DNA from: Nymphaea colorata
Lineage: Eukaryota > Streptophyta > Magnoliopsida > Nymphaeales > Nymphaeaceae
Assembly (NCBI RefSeq): GCF_008831285.2
Contig: NC_045148.1
Location: forward strand, 434,001-498,000
Reading direction: 5' to 3'
Length of the DNA: 64,000 nucleotides
How positions within the stretch are numbered: position 1 is the stretch's first letter; each line of letters begins with the position of its first letter. Position numbers and translations under genes: made by a program. Below are positions 24,046 to 36,740 of the stretch, piece after piece. The notes beneath the pieces were generated by a model. The model saw only the letters and a program-made list of their open reading frames with translations, was not told the DNA's origin and ran no database searches.

Positions 24046-24671
24046 CACAAAAATTTGAGGTCAACCAATATGTAAATATGAATACTTCATTGGCTTGCCC
24101 GTACATGCCCACATGTTCCCTCCCCTAGGTCGATCATTATGTACATGCGTCTTTCAAACAACAGATTTAGGGCTTTCATTTAAAACCAGTGGATTCAAAA
24201 TCCAGAGATTTAAAATCCTAGCATCTCAAATCACCTGTGGCGTGGCTTAAGTGGCATACTAAGGCGACCTTCTTCGCATACCTTAAACACTTCTCGACAG
24301 TGGATTTTCGATAGAAGGAGCTCTAAATTGAGTACAAGATGCAGACCTCTGTTTATGACAAGAACTCTCTAATAACTTCAACTTTTTAACAAACAGATGT
24401 TACAGTGAGGGGGTGAGAACAGGTCTTATTCTCGTTTATTAAGTACATAAGGAATCAGATTCAGACCCAAATTCCACACTCCAAAAGAGAAAAAGACAAA
24501 ATAAAATCTAAAAGTGCAACAACCCAGCGGCACCCATAGCACAACTTGTTGAATGCAAAAACGTTTGAAACTCAAATCGTGAAAACTACTTTTAACATCT
24601 TAAAAGATAAGGCGACATGAACAGATCTATCAGTAGATGTGTCCGATTATTACCCATCTTCAAGTATTGGG
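21531..24671. other. Spacer between GDSL copies 1 and 2; no supported gene
   Basis: AT-rich, with short frames only. It contains a probable MITE at 23748-23889 and a (CA)n(TA)n tract at 24001-24046 next to another GTGGTGGAGCC-type repeat end. The last 250 bp (from about 24420) match sequence downstream of GDSL copy 3, so they belong to the duplicated unit. Confidence 0.55.
23748..23889. mobile_element. Short MITE-like element with imperfect terminal inverted repeats
   Basis: The left end CAGTGGCGGAGCCA matches the reverse complement of the right end (TGACTCCACCACTAG) with a few mismatches. The interior is about 110 bp of AT-rich, non-coding sequence. Similar GTGGCGGAGCC ends occur at about 23972, 30909, 37930 and 38125. 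The target duplication is not clear. Confidence 0.5.
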
Positions 24672-27600
24672 TTAAGTAGTCCTATAAGAGACAAGTTGTT
24701 GAAGAGTCGGGCGAAAAGATCGGAAAACTCTGGACCAGGTAGCCTGAGTTGGGTGCACACTGTCCCAGAACACGGCCTTTTCCGGATCTTCACATACTTT
24801 ATACAGTGGTTTTCCGTTCTGGTCGGTGTCACCGCAGCCGTTCAACGGGGTGATTCCCATGCAGCACGGCCTGAGTGGATTCTCACTTTCTTGTCCTGCA
24901 AATGAGCCACCAACATCAGCTTAATTTTTTCGCACTCTCTATGGAAAGTGATTCCAGGACATGTTTGGAACATGTGAGAAAATGGAATCCCTTAGAACCT
25001 TGTTCATTTTCTCAAATGGTTTTCAATAGAGGGATTGAACATGGCAATCGCTGAAACCTGAGACAAAGATTGGACTTCGTTGAACAAGAAAGCTTTTATT
25101 TCATGAGTGAAACCAGAATTTTGTTCAAATAGGGCACTACAATTAACAAATTTTTAATTGGTCACGACTTTTATCGAACTGCCCATAAAACACGATGTAG
25201 GTCCACGTAAGGAAACCCCATCTATCTTCAATAGGGGTGAACAAAGGGTCGAGCTACTCGAGCTCGACTCGTTAAAGCTCGTCTCGGAAACGAGTTCAAG
25301 CCAAGTCATTTGCTTAACGAGTTGAGATCGAGTTCATGAGTCGACTCGTTCAAATAACCGAGTTGAGTTCGAGCTCAACACGTAATTATCGAGTCGACCT
25401 CGAGTCTTAGTCGAGTTTGTCGAGCCTTAATCAAGTCGATATATTTAAACGAGTTTACAAGTTTGTTGAGCTTTAATCGAGTCGAGCTCGAGTTCAACAC
25501 ATAATAATAAATATCAATTCTATTCAAATGAGTTTATCGAGCCTTAATCGAGTTGACCTCGAGTTCAACACGTAACTGTTGAGTCGAGCTCGAGATGCTT
25601 CCGTCAAGCTATTCTCGAGCTCGAGGTTTCATTAGTCAAGTAGAGCTCGAGCTGAATGAACATGAGCGTGTTCACCCCTGCCCGCCACTAATGGAATTGA
25701 GTAGAGTACATCATTGGCCAAGATGAAGAAACTCACCCAGTTTTTGAGGGCCGTGAATCAGTGACTGCCATGCATCAAATACGCTGAGCATCTCAACACG
25801 CGATCGATGGCTGGGATGAGCGTTGATGGCATCGACGGCTTTTTGCAGAAGAGCGTTGTGATAGACAGCATTTTGGTTGAACAAATCAACGCAGGAGGAG
25901 TATGATATGTTCTGAGTATTAAACGGGACGCATCCCACTGGGCCCAGACCGAGCACGCCTATCCGTCCCACTCCTAGCCTGACCAGGCGTTCTAGGTCCG
26001 CTTCAGCCCGGTTAACCACTGAACGTATGAAGCTCTTCAAGCGCTGCTTTTCCAAAGTTTTTTGAGAATGAAACATCCAAATATATTAGATCTCCAAACT
26101 GAAAGAAAACCGAGTCGGTTTAGAAGTCGTACCGCTATGGTGCCATTGCCAAAGTAAAGGTAGGATAAATAATCGTTGCCGCCGATGGAGACGAAGGCCA
26201 TGGATGATCTCAGTTGCCGTGGCCCGTAAGTGCCGTCCTTGATGAGCTGCTCCAAGAAGTCGATCTGCGTCGTCATGTTGGGCAGAGGGATAGCCGTGTC
26301 GAACACACCCGTCCCGCCATAGGCAAAATTTATGCCGTATCGGCTTCGGTGACCAGCGACACTTTCCAATCTGTAAGGAACAGGAGATGGAACCCCTAGG
26401 TAGGTGGCTGCATGCAAAATGTTAAAATTGTTGCACGGTTTTGAGGATAAAGAATGGTCACGTTAAAACTTTAAAATCGAAAACGAAACGGCATGGCTTA
26501 ATTTCAAAATGGCACCTCATATTTCTACTTTTACGGACACACGCTGCTGCAAAATATAAAACTATTTTATCTAGAAACGTTGATTATATACGCAACTGTA
26601 GTTACAAAAAAATACATTACACACAGTGGAGCAAATTTACTGGTGTTCATATTTCTTGCCACTCGGCAGGTTTGGGTTACCTTTCTCCATTAAATACACC
26701 AAACAAACAGCATTGAATGGAGACACATGGCGTGTTTTTCGATGACTTTGTATGTTTAATTTTTTTTTCTTATTCTTTTTTGCTTTTTGATTCGTTAGTG
26801 AATAAGTGTGTAATTTTAACTTGGTTTACGCAGGGTGATTCTGAGGGTCGATTATTAATATCTTTCTAATTAGTGTTTACTTCCTGATAGGCCGTTTTTA
26901 ATAACATTTGTGGCATCTTCTGGCATTTTTTATGATTATAAATGATGAAGGAAGCCTATTTTAGAGGAGGCTGTGACGTGCACGGCTGTCCGCCTTATAA
27001 GGCAAGATATCTGTAATCTTCGCCCACTTTTATCACTTTACTTGGCACTATTAAAAACCTTGTGCCATGTAAATGTGCATATAATCAGGTTCGGCCCCAA
27101 GCCATCGAGAAACCGACTCTTTGCCAAATATTTTGAACTAGTTCAACATATTCATGTTAAATAGCTTTTTCTTTTTTTCTTTTGCAGCAGAAAGAGTAGT
27201 GTTGATACTTTGATAACTTAAAAAAAAAAAACTCACTGCCTAATAACTTTCATCTCGATTGTTGCACCAACTCTTCTAAGAAGGCAATAACGTCACCAAG
27301 TCATGTTTGACTGAACCTTGCAGCTGCCAATAAAAATTCTTCGAATGCATTGAACAGGGGAACAGTAATAATTCTATAAAATTCAACGGTTTTTATTTGA
27401 AAGTGATCCCACACGTCCGTCTCACACGAATGACTCTCTTTCGATGAATCATTTTATTCATATTTAAAGGCACCGCTTGTGTTTAATTTCTGGTCCCCTT
27501 CATGGTCCGTTCTCCACCACACTCTATTTGCTTCACCTGAACATCAATCTTACCTGATCATGCCCCCTTTTCTTTGTGTGAGCAGGAAGTTAGAAGACCC

Positions 27601-28915
27601 GGACGTCCCCAATTCCTTTTAATTGGGAGGTTCTAAACTGTAGGTGAGATACAGTACGCTTTTCAACTTAGGTGTTAGGATCCCCATTTGCCTTTTCTAT
27701 GTCCATCAGCCTAATATTTAATCTTGAAGCAATCGTGTCCTTCCTTTTAAACTTTCAATCGAAGCACAAAAATTTAAATTTTATGAGGAATAAAGTTGGA
27801 CATTGAAAGCAAACAAATGTGAGAAGAACGGATTGGATTTCGATATTAAAGTTGGCTTTGTGGTTAAATCTAGGCAGATGTGGAGAGGGCATGGTGTGGC
27901 AAATTGCCCACACAATGCAGTTTTCCTCATTTACATACATGTGCCTCTTAAAAATCTTACATTACAGTACATAATTAGTTATTGCTCTCTTGCCAAATTT
28001 TTTTAACCCTGCCCTTACTCCCATTCCCGCCCCTGTTCCTGCCGGTGCAGCTATTTAACAACGTTTTCTTGAGAAAGCCAGCAATTTTTTATTACAACAA
28101 CCAAATTATAGTTTGAAAATTTTAACAAGAAACAAAATAAAAAATTTCAATTTATATATATATATATATATATATTAAAATAAACTTTTAAAATTTTAAA
28201 AATGTGAGGTGGCCAAGGCCCCAGCCGGCCCCCCATCCCTCCGCCCCCGCGATTCCTTGCTGTGTGTGTGTTGTTTGTTATGTCGGCCGATCAATTTCCC
28301 GATGAAAAATGCCCTAAACAAGAGGAGTATTGAGAAGAAGACGGGCCCTTATAAAGATCGTTTCAACATATTTTGACCATGAGACTCAATTCATGGCCTC
28401 TACATGAAGCTTTATGCTGCGCTTACAAGCAGCGATAGCTTAACGCATTTCTGAAAACGGTGGTTGTTACCGAGCACCAGAGAAATCAAGCACGGTAAAT
28501 GAGAATACTTAACGAGAGAGACAGAGAGAGAGAGGTACCAACGAAATCGGTGATAACTCTGCCGTCGGAAAACCTGCCGGCCGGTTTGCCGGGGAAGGTA
28601 GAGCCGTAGGGAGACTTCCAGCAATTGGCCAGCCCCCTCCATATGTTGCCCGTGTCTGCATATGAGTCGCCAAACACGAAGAGCCTCTTTACTAAATGAT
28701 GGCGGCGATGGTGGTGGCGATGGCCATGGCCTTCTGTGCCGCTTCCTGAAATACAATCCACAATTATGTTATGAAAAATTAAGATAAAAGCGACTGCTCC
28801 TACGCTCACATCTGAACATCTAAGGCTTCCATGAAGCAAAATTAGAGACGGAGAGAGGGCCGGATTTACCTAATAGAAGCGCCAAAAGGAAGCATAAGAA
28901 AAATCTCGCTTCCAT
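24672..28915 (-). CDS. GDSL esterase/lipase, array copy 2 (intact)
   Basis: Exons in transcription order: 28915-28870, 28745-28539, 26407-26133, 26043-25737, 24895-24672 (stop TAA); phases 1,1,0,1; 352 aa. A signal peptide (MEARFFLCFLLALLLG) precedes a strongly basic His linker (HGHRHHHRRHH). Block I is FVFGDSYADTGN (Ser43); GINFAYGGTGVFDT follows; block III GGNDY carries Asn162, then GLGPVGCVP, and block V DSVHPT carries Asp323 and His326. The catalytic set is complete. Exons 3 and 4 have exactly the same lengths (275 and 307 nt) as in copy 3, and the flanks are shared too, so copies 2 and 3 are the most recent duplicates. Intron 3 is only 89 bp and intron 2 is 2.1 kb. Likely a secreted acyl-ester hydrolase; substrate unknown. 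Confidence 0.93.
25233..25679. mobile_element. TCGAG-rich element with 11-bp perfect terminal inverted repeats in intron 4 of GDSL copy 2
   Basis: Left end AGGGGTGAACA (25233-25243) is the exact reverse complement of the right end TGTTCACCCCT (25669-25679). The 447-bp interior is built of degenerate GAGCTCGAGTCGAG-type units and has no open frame. Related TCGAG-rich stretches occur at about 19320-19480, 38790-39120 and 63150-63240. No flanking target duplication was recognised. Confidence 0.65.
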
Positions 28916-29030
28916 CAGGGCAAGTGAGAGAGGGAGGGGCGCTTGGAGTTGGAGCAGAATGGTCGGGCTGGGAGTGAAGCAGATATATAAGTATTATAAA
29001 ATTTCATTTAGGGGCTTCACATTTCTATGG
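28916..29030 (-). promoter_or_regulatory. Core promoter of GDSL copy 2
   Basis: A TATATAT box (28989-28983, minus strand) lies about 70 bp before the ATG. The block from about 28983 to 29015 (ATATATAAGTATTATAAAAT followed by TTCATTTAGGGGC on the plus strand) is closely matched upstream of copy 3 at about 36692-36722. The core promoter was therefore duplicated with the gene. Confidence 0.55.
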
Positions 29031-31270
29031 ATTCTCCTATTGCAGTTGTTTCTTGTATAAATAAGTTAGACAAGTCCTAAACCTGTTAGCTACAAATGCG
29101 CGTCGCAACAATGATATCGTAAGTGTGAAACGAAAATGATATGTTGCCTTTAGATTTCAAAACAATAAAGAGACACGTAGTAAGAAAAAGCAAGTTTTTT
29201 TTTTTTTTTTTTTTTTGGAAAAAATGCATTCAGATTGAGCAAAGCAAGTCAACCAAAAAAGGCAAAAAAAAAAAGTGTCGTTTCTTTGAAAAAAAAATAC
29301 CAAAATAAAAAAGACATTAAAAAAAACGAGCTTTTTCATTTTTTGCCTCTCATTTTATCATTTTAGGCATTTTTTTAATGTCAAACTGTTTCTATTTTCT
29401 AATTTTTATTTGTGGATTATCTATTCATTTTTTATGTTCCTTTTCTAGTTTCTATTTTTTCCTATTTTTTAAGATTTTTAAAAATTTAAAAAAATATCAT
29501 ATTTTCCCCATCTTTTCAAGCTCACTGTATTATGCCCCACAAAAATTAAACACACTGTTTAAAACGTGAAAACGATATTTTGTAGCTATCAGCAGACAAT
29601 ACTTTTGACCTTGAGAGGTTAATATTGAAAAAAAAAGAGACCAAAAAACAAACAAAGTCTCCGTTTAAATTGTGTTGTTCCATTCAGTTCCCACAACTTT
29701 TGATAAATCTAATCGAATAATTTAGCATGAGTTCGACATTCTCTAATACACAATTCGAATAACAAAAGCGTTGTTTCTAAAAATGTTGACAGGATTTAAA
29801 GTCAGAAGAAATCATATTGCTGATTTAAAAACTTGCGAAGCAATCTGATTTGAATCGAACATTTCAGGACATAAATAATATATTCCATTGCATAATTAAA
29901 TGGGTCATCAAAAACAGCAATATGAATTTGGGCAACGACAATATTTGCGCGTGAGCCTTGAATGCGTCAACGGGCAGTGAGCTGTACGTGGTCCGGACAG
30001 CGCGAGCCAAACTTAAATGTTGAAAGGGACGAGTTGGTGTGTACATATAACGCCCTTATTGAGTGAGAACAATGACATACTTAGTCTACCGGGGGCAGCA
30101 ACTTGCTTGACGCTTCAAACAGTCAACTCCATGAATCCTCTAACGTTTATCTACATTGTATAATTGTTGATATAAAGCAAATGTATGAACACTATGACAA
30201 TCTTGAGCACACTTTTGGACTTAGAGAAATGGGTCGCCAGCTTTTCCATTTGTCGACTTGCATATCCCGAAAAAGCCTCAATCAAGCTCATTTCCTAATT
30301 CCTTTTTTTTTTCTATGGGGGCTTAACAGTTCAAAGACTTCCAATTAGTTATTTACGTTTTTATATGTGGTTTCTCTCCATCCTTTTATCATGTGTTGGA
30401 GAGAAGAGGATATGCCGAAGAGGCCGAACCTCTCCTCTTTCTTTTTCCATGTTCCTAGTGTTTAGGGTTGCGTTGGAATCTGGATGGGAAGCAGAACCCC
30501 ACCACCAAAGTGTCGCACATCTATTGTTTGCAGTTTAAAAGAGTTGTGTCCATAGAATCAATTGATGAGCATGAACGATACCAGCCATGCTACATCCCTC
30601 GTGACTATCACTTATTTAAAGGGTCTGCGACTTTCTGAATTCATACCCATTAACCAAAAAATTTCTGGTTCCACCACTTACTACGGGAGCTATTTTGCCT
30701 GTGAATTGCAGCCATGTTCATTTGAGAAAGCTCTAAAAAATTAATGAGTGATTTGGACCTCATTACTCATGTAGAGCATAGATCAGTTTCATGATCAGCA
30801 CACATCGAATTACCTGAGCGCGCCCACCCTTGGGTTGGTCAAGAGGTAGACTGAGGCCCTTGCGGTCGACCGATCGAGTTGACCTATGAAAATGCAGTAA
30901 CAACAGCAAGTGGCGGAGCCAGAGAGCTATGTCTTCTTTGCTGAGGTCTTCCTCTTTTAATTTGGATTAGGATTCACATTCTCTTGGGTCAAAATCAACT
31001 GTATCAAGTCTCAAAAGTGTTTATTGAGCTTATTCTCATCTATTAAGTACATAAGAAATCAGATTCAGATCCAACAATAACGACCCAACGGTACCCACAA
31101 TACCAATTGCTCAACACAAAATTTGATACTCAAGACTTAGTGAAAAGCTTCCTAATGTAGAACTTTTACCATCCTAAACAAGGTTACATGGAAAAAACTC
31201 GAGTCCGACCGCTGCCTTGGACCACACTAGATCTGACCCGCAACTCATCTTCATGTTTTTGGATTATTTT
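29031..31270. other. Spacer between GDSL copies 2 and 3; no supported gene
   Basis: AT-rich, with poly(T)/poly(A) runs around 29192-29216 and 29261-29300 and short frames only. A GTGGCGGAGCCAGAGAG repeat end lies near 30909. From about 31010 onward the sequence matches the 3' flank of copy 2 (for example TTAAGTACATAAG near 31049 and near 24438). Confidence 0.55.
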
Positions 31271-34200
31271 TCAAGAGAATAAATGTTGAAGAGTTGGGCG
31301 AAAGGATTGAAAAATTGTGGTCCAAGTAGCCTGAGTTGGGTGGTTGCCGTCCCAGAAAACTGCTTTTCCCGGGTCATCACATACTTTATATAGCGGTTTC
31401 CCGTTCCCATCGGTGTCTCCGCAGCTGCTACCTGCGGCCGTTCCAATACAGCATGGCCGAAGCGTACCCTCAATTCCTTGTCCTGCAAAAGAGCCATGAG
31501 AGATCTCATAATTTTCTCATTCTACGTGGAAAGGGATTCCAAGAACATGTATGGGAGACGTGAGAAAGTGGTACTCTTTAGAAAATCTTTGTCTAAAGAA
31601 TTGCCTAAGAATTGGCCCATGACCATGACAAAACCAAACCAAGGATTGGCCTCCAGCAAGTTGCTAGTATGACGTTGAACCATCTTGGATCTTGGAGGAA
31701 GGAAGTATACTGTTCAACAAGTCTTTACGATTATTTTATGCTATGCTTCAGCTTGCATCTCAGTGTTTCCTTTCGAAAGAACATGTATGGGAGACGTGAG
31801 AAAGTGGTACTCTTTAGAAAATCTTTGTCTAAAGAATTGCCTAAAAATTGGCCCATGACCATGACAAAACCAAACCAAGGATTGGCCTTCCGCAAGTTGC
31901 TAGTCTGACGTTGAACCATCTTGGAGGAAGTATACTGTTCAACAGGACGACTATTTTATGCTATGCTTCAACTTGCATCTCAGTGTTTTCTAGTGTTTAA
32001 AATTGACACAAAGTTGACGTTCAAGAACAAGGTTGAGTTGAATAATTGGATAAGGCAAAACACTTACTCAATTTGTTATGGCGGTGAACCAGCGCCTGCA
32101 ACGTGTCGAACATGTCGAATACCGCAATGCGCGATGGACGGCTGGGATGAGCATTGATTACATTGATGGCTTTGTGGAGCAGGGCATTGTGATAGGCAGC
32201 ATCTTGATTGAACGCTTCCATGCATGAGGAGTAAGATGTGTTTTGAGTCATGATCGGGACGCAGCCTGCTGGGCCCAGACCGAGCACACCTATCCGTCCT
32301 ACTCCTAGCCTGATCAGACGTTGCAGGTCCACTTCAATCTGGTCAACCACTGAACGTACGAAGCTCCTCAGGCCCTGGATCGCCAATATTTCAAAATTAT
32401 CTTATATATATGTATGTCTAAAAGCAGATCATGAATTACATCGTTTCCATGTTTAAGCGTATGAGAGTGAAAAAAACAAGGACATCAAAGTTTAACCGCT
32501 TTTAATTTTCTAAAATCTACCGACTTACAAGAGAATGATTTTGTTGGAAAACTATGATGCAAAACATGATCTTTAGGAAAGCAAACACTAGTGTTTCAAG
32601 AATCTGTTCTAAACATTAGACTATCTTATTGGAATATTAATTATAGTGGTCCATGAACCTTCTTTAATTTTTAGACAAATTTATGAGACATTTATAGTGT
32701 TTTTCATACCAAACAACTTTTTAGAGGTCGTTTGACAACTGTTAGTCTCATAATCTGCCAGAAAATGTACCAGCTTCATGGAAACTTTGTTATGGTGTCC
32801 TATGAATCCGCCCCATTCTTTGGGACAGTAAAGTACTGTTAATTTTAGCTAACAACCTCTTAATGATAAACAAATTACATTCACTAAATGAAGTGAACGC
32901 TGTTTTGACCTTGGGGCACATGTTCTGTTCCTGGTAATTGTATATATATGAGGTCCAAAAATTTGATTCTTGCAATTAAAAGGGCCTCTAGAAAATTATG
33001 ATTAATTTCTGCACACAGACCAGGATGCATAACTACCTCAAATTGAACCCTTTTGGTAACAGATTGAAAGGAAACCGGGTCGTGACCAGAATATCCGAGA
33101 CATCAAGAATTGGACCAGAATTCGTACCGCAACGGTGCCGTTGTGAAAGTTGAGGTAGGATACATAATCGTCGCCGGCGAGGGAGATAAGAGCCATGGAT
33201 GACCTCAGTTGCCGGGGCCGGTAAGTGCCTGCCTTGATCTCCTCCTCCAAGAAGTCGATTTGCGTTGTCATGTTTGGCAGAGGGTAAATTGTGTCGAAGA
33301 CACCAGTCCCACCATAAGCAAAGTTTATCCCATATCGCCTTCGGTCCCCCGCGAGACGCCTCAATCTGTAAGGAACCGGAGACGGAACTCCTAGATAGGT
33401 AGCTGCATGAAGATGCCAATCAAGTGGTGTTCATGTTCTAAAAGTCAAATGCGAAGTGGCAGCCCATTTATGATCCAACCAGAAGCCGTGTTCATTCAAT
33501 ACACCAACCTATTTAATGGAGACGCAGTCACGCAGGGTACGTTTCTTTGATTTTTACTTGTTTTTTACACAAATAAAATTTTCTTCTTCTTTCTTTTTGC
33601 GATTTGATTCTCTAACTTTTTCCACTTACTGGTTGTAATGTTAGGCCAATTTCAACAACATTGGTGGCATCGTTTGAGAGCATATTGCTCTGAGAAATTT
33701 TACGGTGATATGATGATGATGGAGGACCATTTTGGAGAAGATTGTGGCGGAGCCCATGAGCAAAACGAGAAAAGATGGTGGCACTTTCAGTGGCCCGAAT
33801 CGATTGGCCAGGAAAAAGAAAGAGCCTTTCATGAAGCCTAAACTTGACACTCTATAAAAGTGCAGAATGGTTCCACCAAAGCACAGTGCTCCTCTTCTTC
33901 TAAGAAGCATCTCCATTCTCTTTGTGGCCCATACGTAGTGTAAAGATGTGTATCAGAAGAAGATAGTGCTGACTAAATGGGCAGATAGAATATTTCTAGG
34001 ACATCCTGTCTCAAGTTTTAAGTATAATTAACCTAATGAAACAAAGACGTTAACAGAAACATAAATGAGGGTAAGGCCGGGATGGTCAAGTCGGCTAGAA
34101 ACCAGCACTTTACTAGAGATAAAGCCGCTCTTGATTAATGCGGATTCAGATCTGCAGTTTCTGATCTCCGACAACGCCCCTCCAAAAAAAAAAGAAAAGA

Positions 34201-36611
34201 AAAAAAACTGAAGCATGGATTTGAGATAGACATTGGGTGTGGATGTTGAAATCCACAGTTTGATAAAACTGAAATCCACAGTATGATAAAACTGTAGATT
34301 TCAACTATCATCGATGAGATTCCCTCGATCTAAAACCCATGGAAAGACAAATGCAACCTAAAGATTTTTTTTATGCCCGTGATGTGGATGACCCAAAGAC
34401 CCATATGTGAACTTTTGGGTTGGGATCTGGTTCTTATGAGACCAGGTGTTGACTGAAAATTGAAACCGGATTTTCACATGGTTACTAATTTGTAAAACCT
34501 GATCCATGGCCCCGTTTTTTTTTTTTTTTTTTTGTTAATTGTGTTTCTTGGGTAGATCGTCATGGCAGAATTAGTTAAACCACAATTAAAATAATAGTTA
34601 TTCTTTATGATGCCGAAGCTGATCGAAATGAAGCATCTAGAAGAAACCATAGTTTTATGTCAGTATTAATTTTAGAGGAGATGAATCCCACACTGGCACA
34701 CGTCTCTGTAACCGTAATTTGTTATTTGAAACTTTCAAAAAACACGCACGCTTAGCTTATGCTGATTAGTTTGTATTTGGCAATTTTCAACTATACTGAA
34801 CAATATTATTATATGTTAAACTATATCTAAATTATTTGTTTTGTTATCAAAATTAGACCTGCAGTCGCGTGTTTTTTTTTTCAACAACATGACGTGCTTG
34901 CAAAATTAAATATATTTTTTATGTTCGTTTTAAGATGAAAAGAGTAATCATTCGCTAACTTAATTAAAAATCGACTCAAAGTTTTAAAACTACAAAGAAA
35001 AGTTAAGTTGCAATTTTTCAGTTATTGTCCATTCTTTACGCATCTGCTTTTGATTTTTTTTTTTTTTTTGGCGAGAAAAACAATATAGCCTGACACTCTC
35101 CCCCAAAAATTCAACCCCGTCTCCAATTGCAAACTTTCAATTAAATCTAAGAAGGCAGGACACAGCTTGGATTTGGGTCAAAACTTTAGCAATCAACTTG
35201 TATTTAAAGATCTAATGATGCATTCAATACAGGAACTGTAGCACTAACTCTAAAATATTCAACGGGCTTCCTTTTTTTCACTGAAAGTGAACCCAAAGTA
35301 CACATGTGAAAACACTATAGAAGTTGGTTGCCAAGAAAAACTTCTTACTTATGAGCGTGTCAGTAGATTTGGATTCAATATTGCTTCTAGATGTTACAAA
35401 ACAAGGAGAACTTGTTTTTAAATGTAAAGTTGCGGCCAATGTTTGGAAGTATGTACTTGATAGGTTTGGAGTAATCAGAACCCAAAGTGGAGGCATTGCC
35501 GTCGAATATTTCAGCTTTTGGCAAAGAATTTCATGCATAAAGCATTAGGTAGAAGTTGAAGGCCATGTTTCCAGTCATTTGGGCATTTGGAAGTTCCACC
35601 GTAAGCGCAAAAATAAAGCTTACGCTATTTGAGCAAACCCTTGTCCAATGTGGAGGCAGCATACCGATCATATTCTGGGTTGTTTGGCATCAAAGAAAAT
35701 CGGTGATTATTTTATAAATCAGCTGTAACGATTGGACAGCTGTAACGATTGTGATTATACTGAGTGTTTTATAAATCTGCTGGAAAAATTGGGCAGATTG
35801 AGATTTTCTACCCAATCTCTGTGGTAGATTCATGAGACTTCATGAAACACTTGTAGCCCCTGCGTCGTCCAAGAGAATACTGCAGATCTGGGCCATAAAG
35901 GGTATTCGCCGGGATGATCGGCATTTCGAGGATGGGACTGCTTAGAATGTTTACATTGTAAGCAGCAGCCATTGTTAATGGAAGAAATGGGGTTCATACT
36001 TCGCCTTTGTTTCATGTAAGCAAGTCAGAGAACTTGATGTCGCGTAGCAGCGATTTTGAAGAAACAAATGCATGACATAGCGTATTTCTGAAAACGGTAG
36101 GTCTAGGAGAGAAATTTTTCCCACTTCAAAAAAGTTCAGAACCTTCCTATGGAGCACCGAAGAAATCAAGCACAGTAAAAGAGAATCCATTAAACTTGAA
36201 CCGAATAATGAGAGAGAGAGAGACAGAGATGTACCGACGAAATCGGTGATAACTCGGCCATCGGAAAACCTGCCGGCTGGCTTGCCGGGGAAGGTGGATC
36301 CGTAGGGGGACTTCCAGCAACTGGCCAGCCCCTTCCATATGTTGCCTGTGTCTGCGTATGAATCACCAAAAACAAAGAGCCTCTTCGGTAAGTGATGGCG
36401 GCGATGGCGAAGCCCTTCTGTGCCTCTTCCTGAAATACATATATTCAAACAAGAAACGAAAAATTATGATCCAAGCGATTGCTTTTCACGCCTAATGTCA
36501 AATTAATGCCTAAGATCAGGGCTTCCATAGAGTAAGATTAGGGAGAGAGAGAGAACTAAGTTTACCTAAGAGAAGCATCAAAAAGATGCTTAAGAAAAAC
36601 CTTGCCGCCAT
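31271..36611 (-). CDS. GDSL esterase/lipase-like, array copy 3 (block III Asn replaced by Asp)
   Basis: Exons in transcription order: 36611-36566, 36429-36235, 33402-33128, 32374-32068, 31482-31271 (stop TGA); phases 1,1,0,1; 344 aa. Signal peptide MAARFFLSIFLMLLLG and short basic linker (LRHRRHH) precede block I FVFGDSYADTGN (Ser39). GINFAYGGTGVFDT follows, then ALISLAGDDY, GLGPAGCVP and block V DGNHPT (Asp319, His322). Odd: the invariant GND of block III reads GDD (codon GAC at 33172-33170, residue 158), so the oxyanion-hole Asn of SGNH hydrolases is missing although the frame is open. The exon 4/5 codon is AGA rather than GGN, with a GTAAGT donor. Intron 2 is 2.8 kb. The protein may be catalytically weak or inactive, or have changed role. 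Confidence 0.9.
31541..31990. repeat. 236-bp tandem duplication inside intron 4 of GDSL copy 3
   Basis: A unit starting AAGAACATGTATGGGAGACG at 31541 recurs at 31777 (period 236). The second copy is slightly shorter through small deletions near its end. Copy 2 intron 4 has a single related stretch (GGAAAGTGATTCCAGGACATG), so this duplication arose after the gene duplication. Confidence 0.85.
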
Positions 36612-36740
36612 TATCGCAGAGAGAGAGAGTTTGAGGAAGGACGGGAGGGCGGGAGACTTCACTTGGAGGAGGGCACCCGGAGTGCGGTGGGATATATATG
36701 TATAAAAATTTCAATTAGGGGCCTGGCTTTTTCCCGGAAT
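36612..36740 (-). promoter_or_regulatory. Core promoter of GDSL copy 3
   Basis: A TATATAT box (36700-36691, minus strand) lies about 80-90 bp before the ATG. The block ATATATATGTATAAAAATTT plus CAATTAGGGGC at about 36692-36722 corresponds to the copy 2 promoter block, while the leaders between box and ATG differ. Confidence 0.55.
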
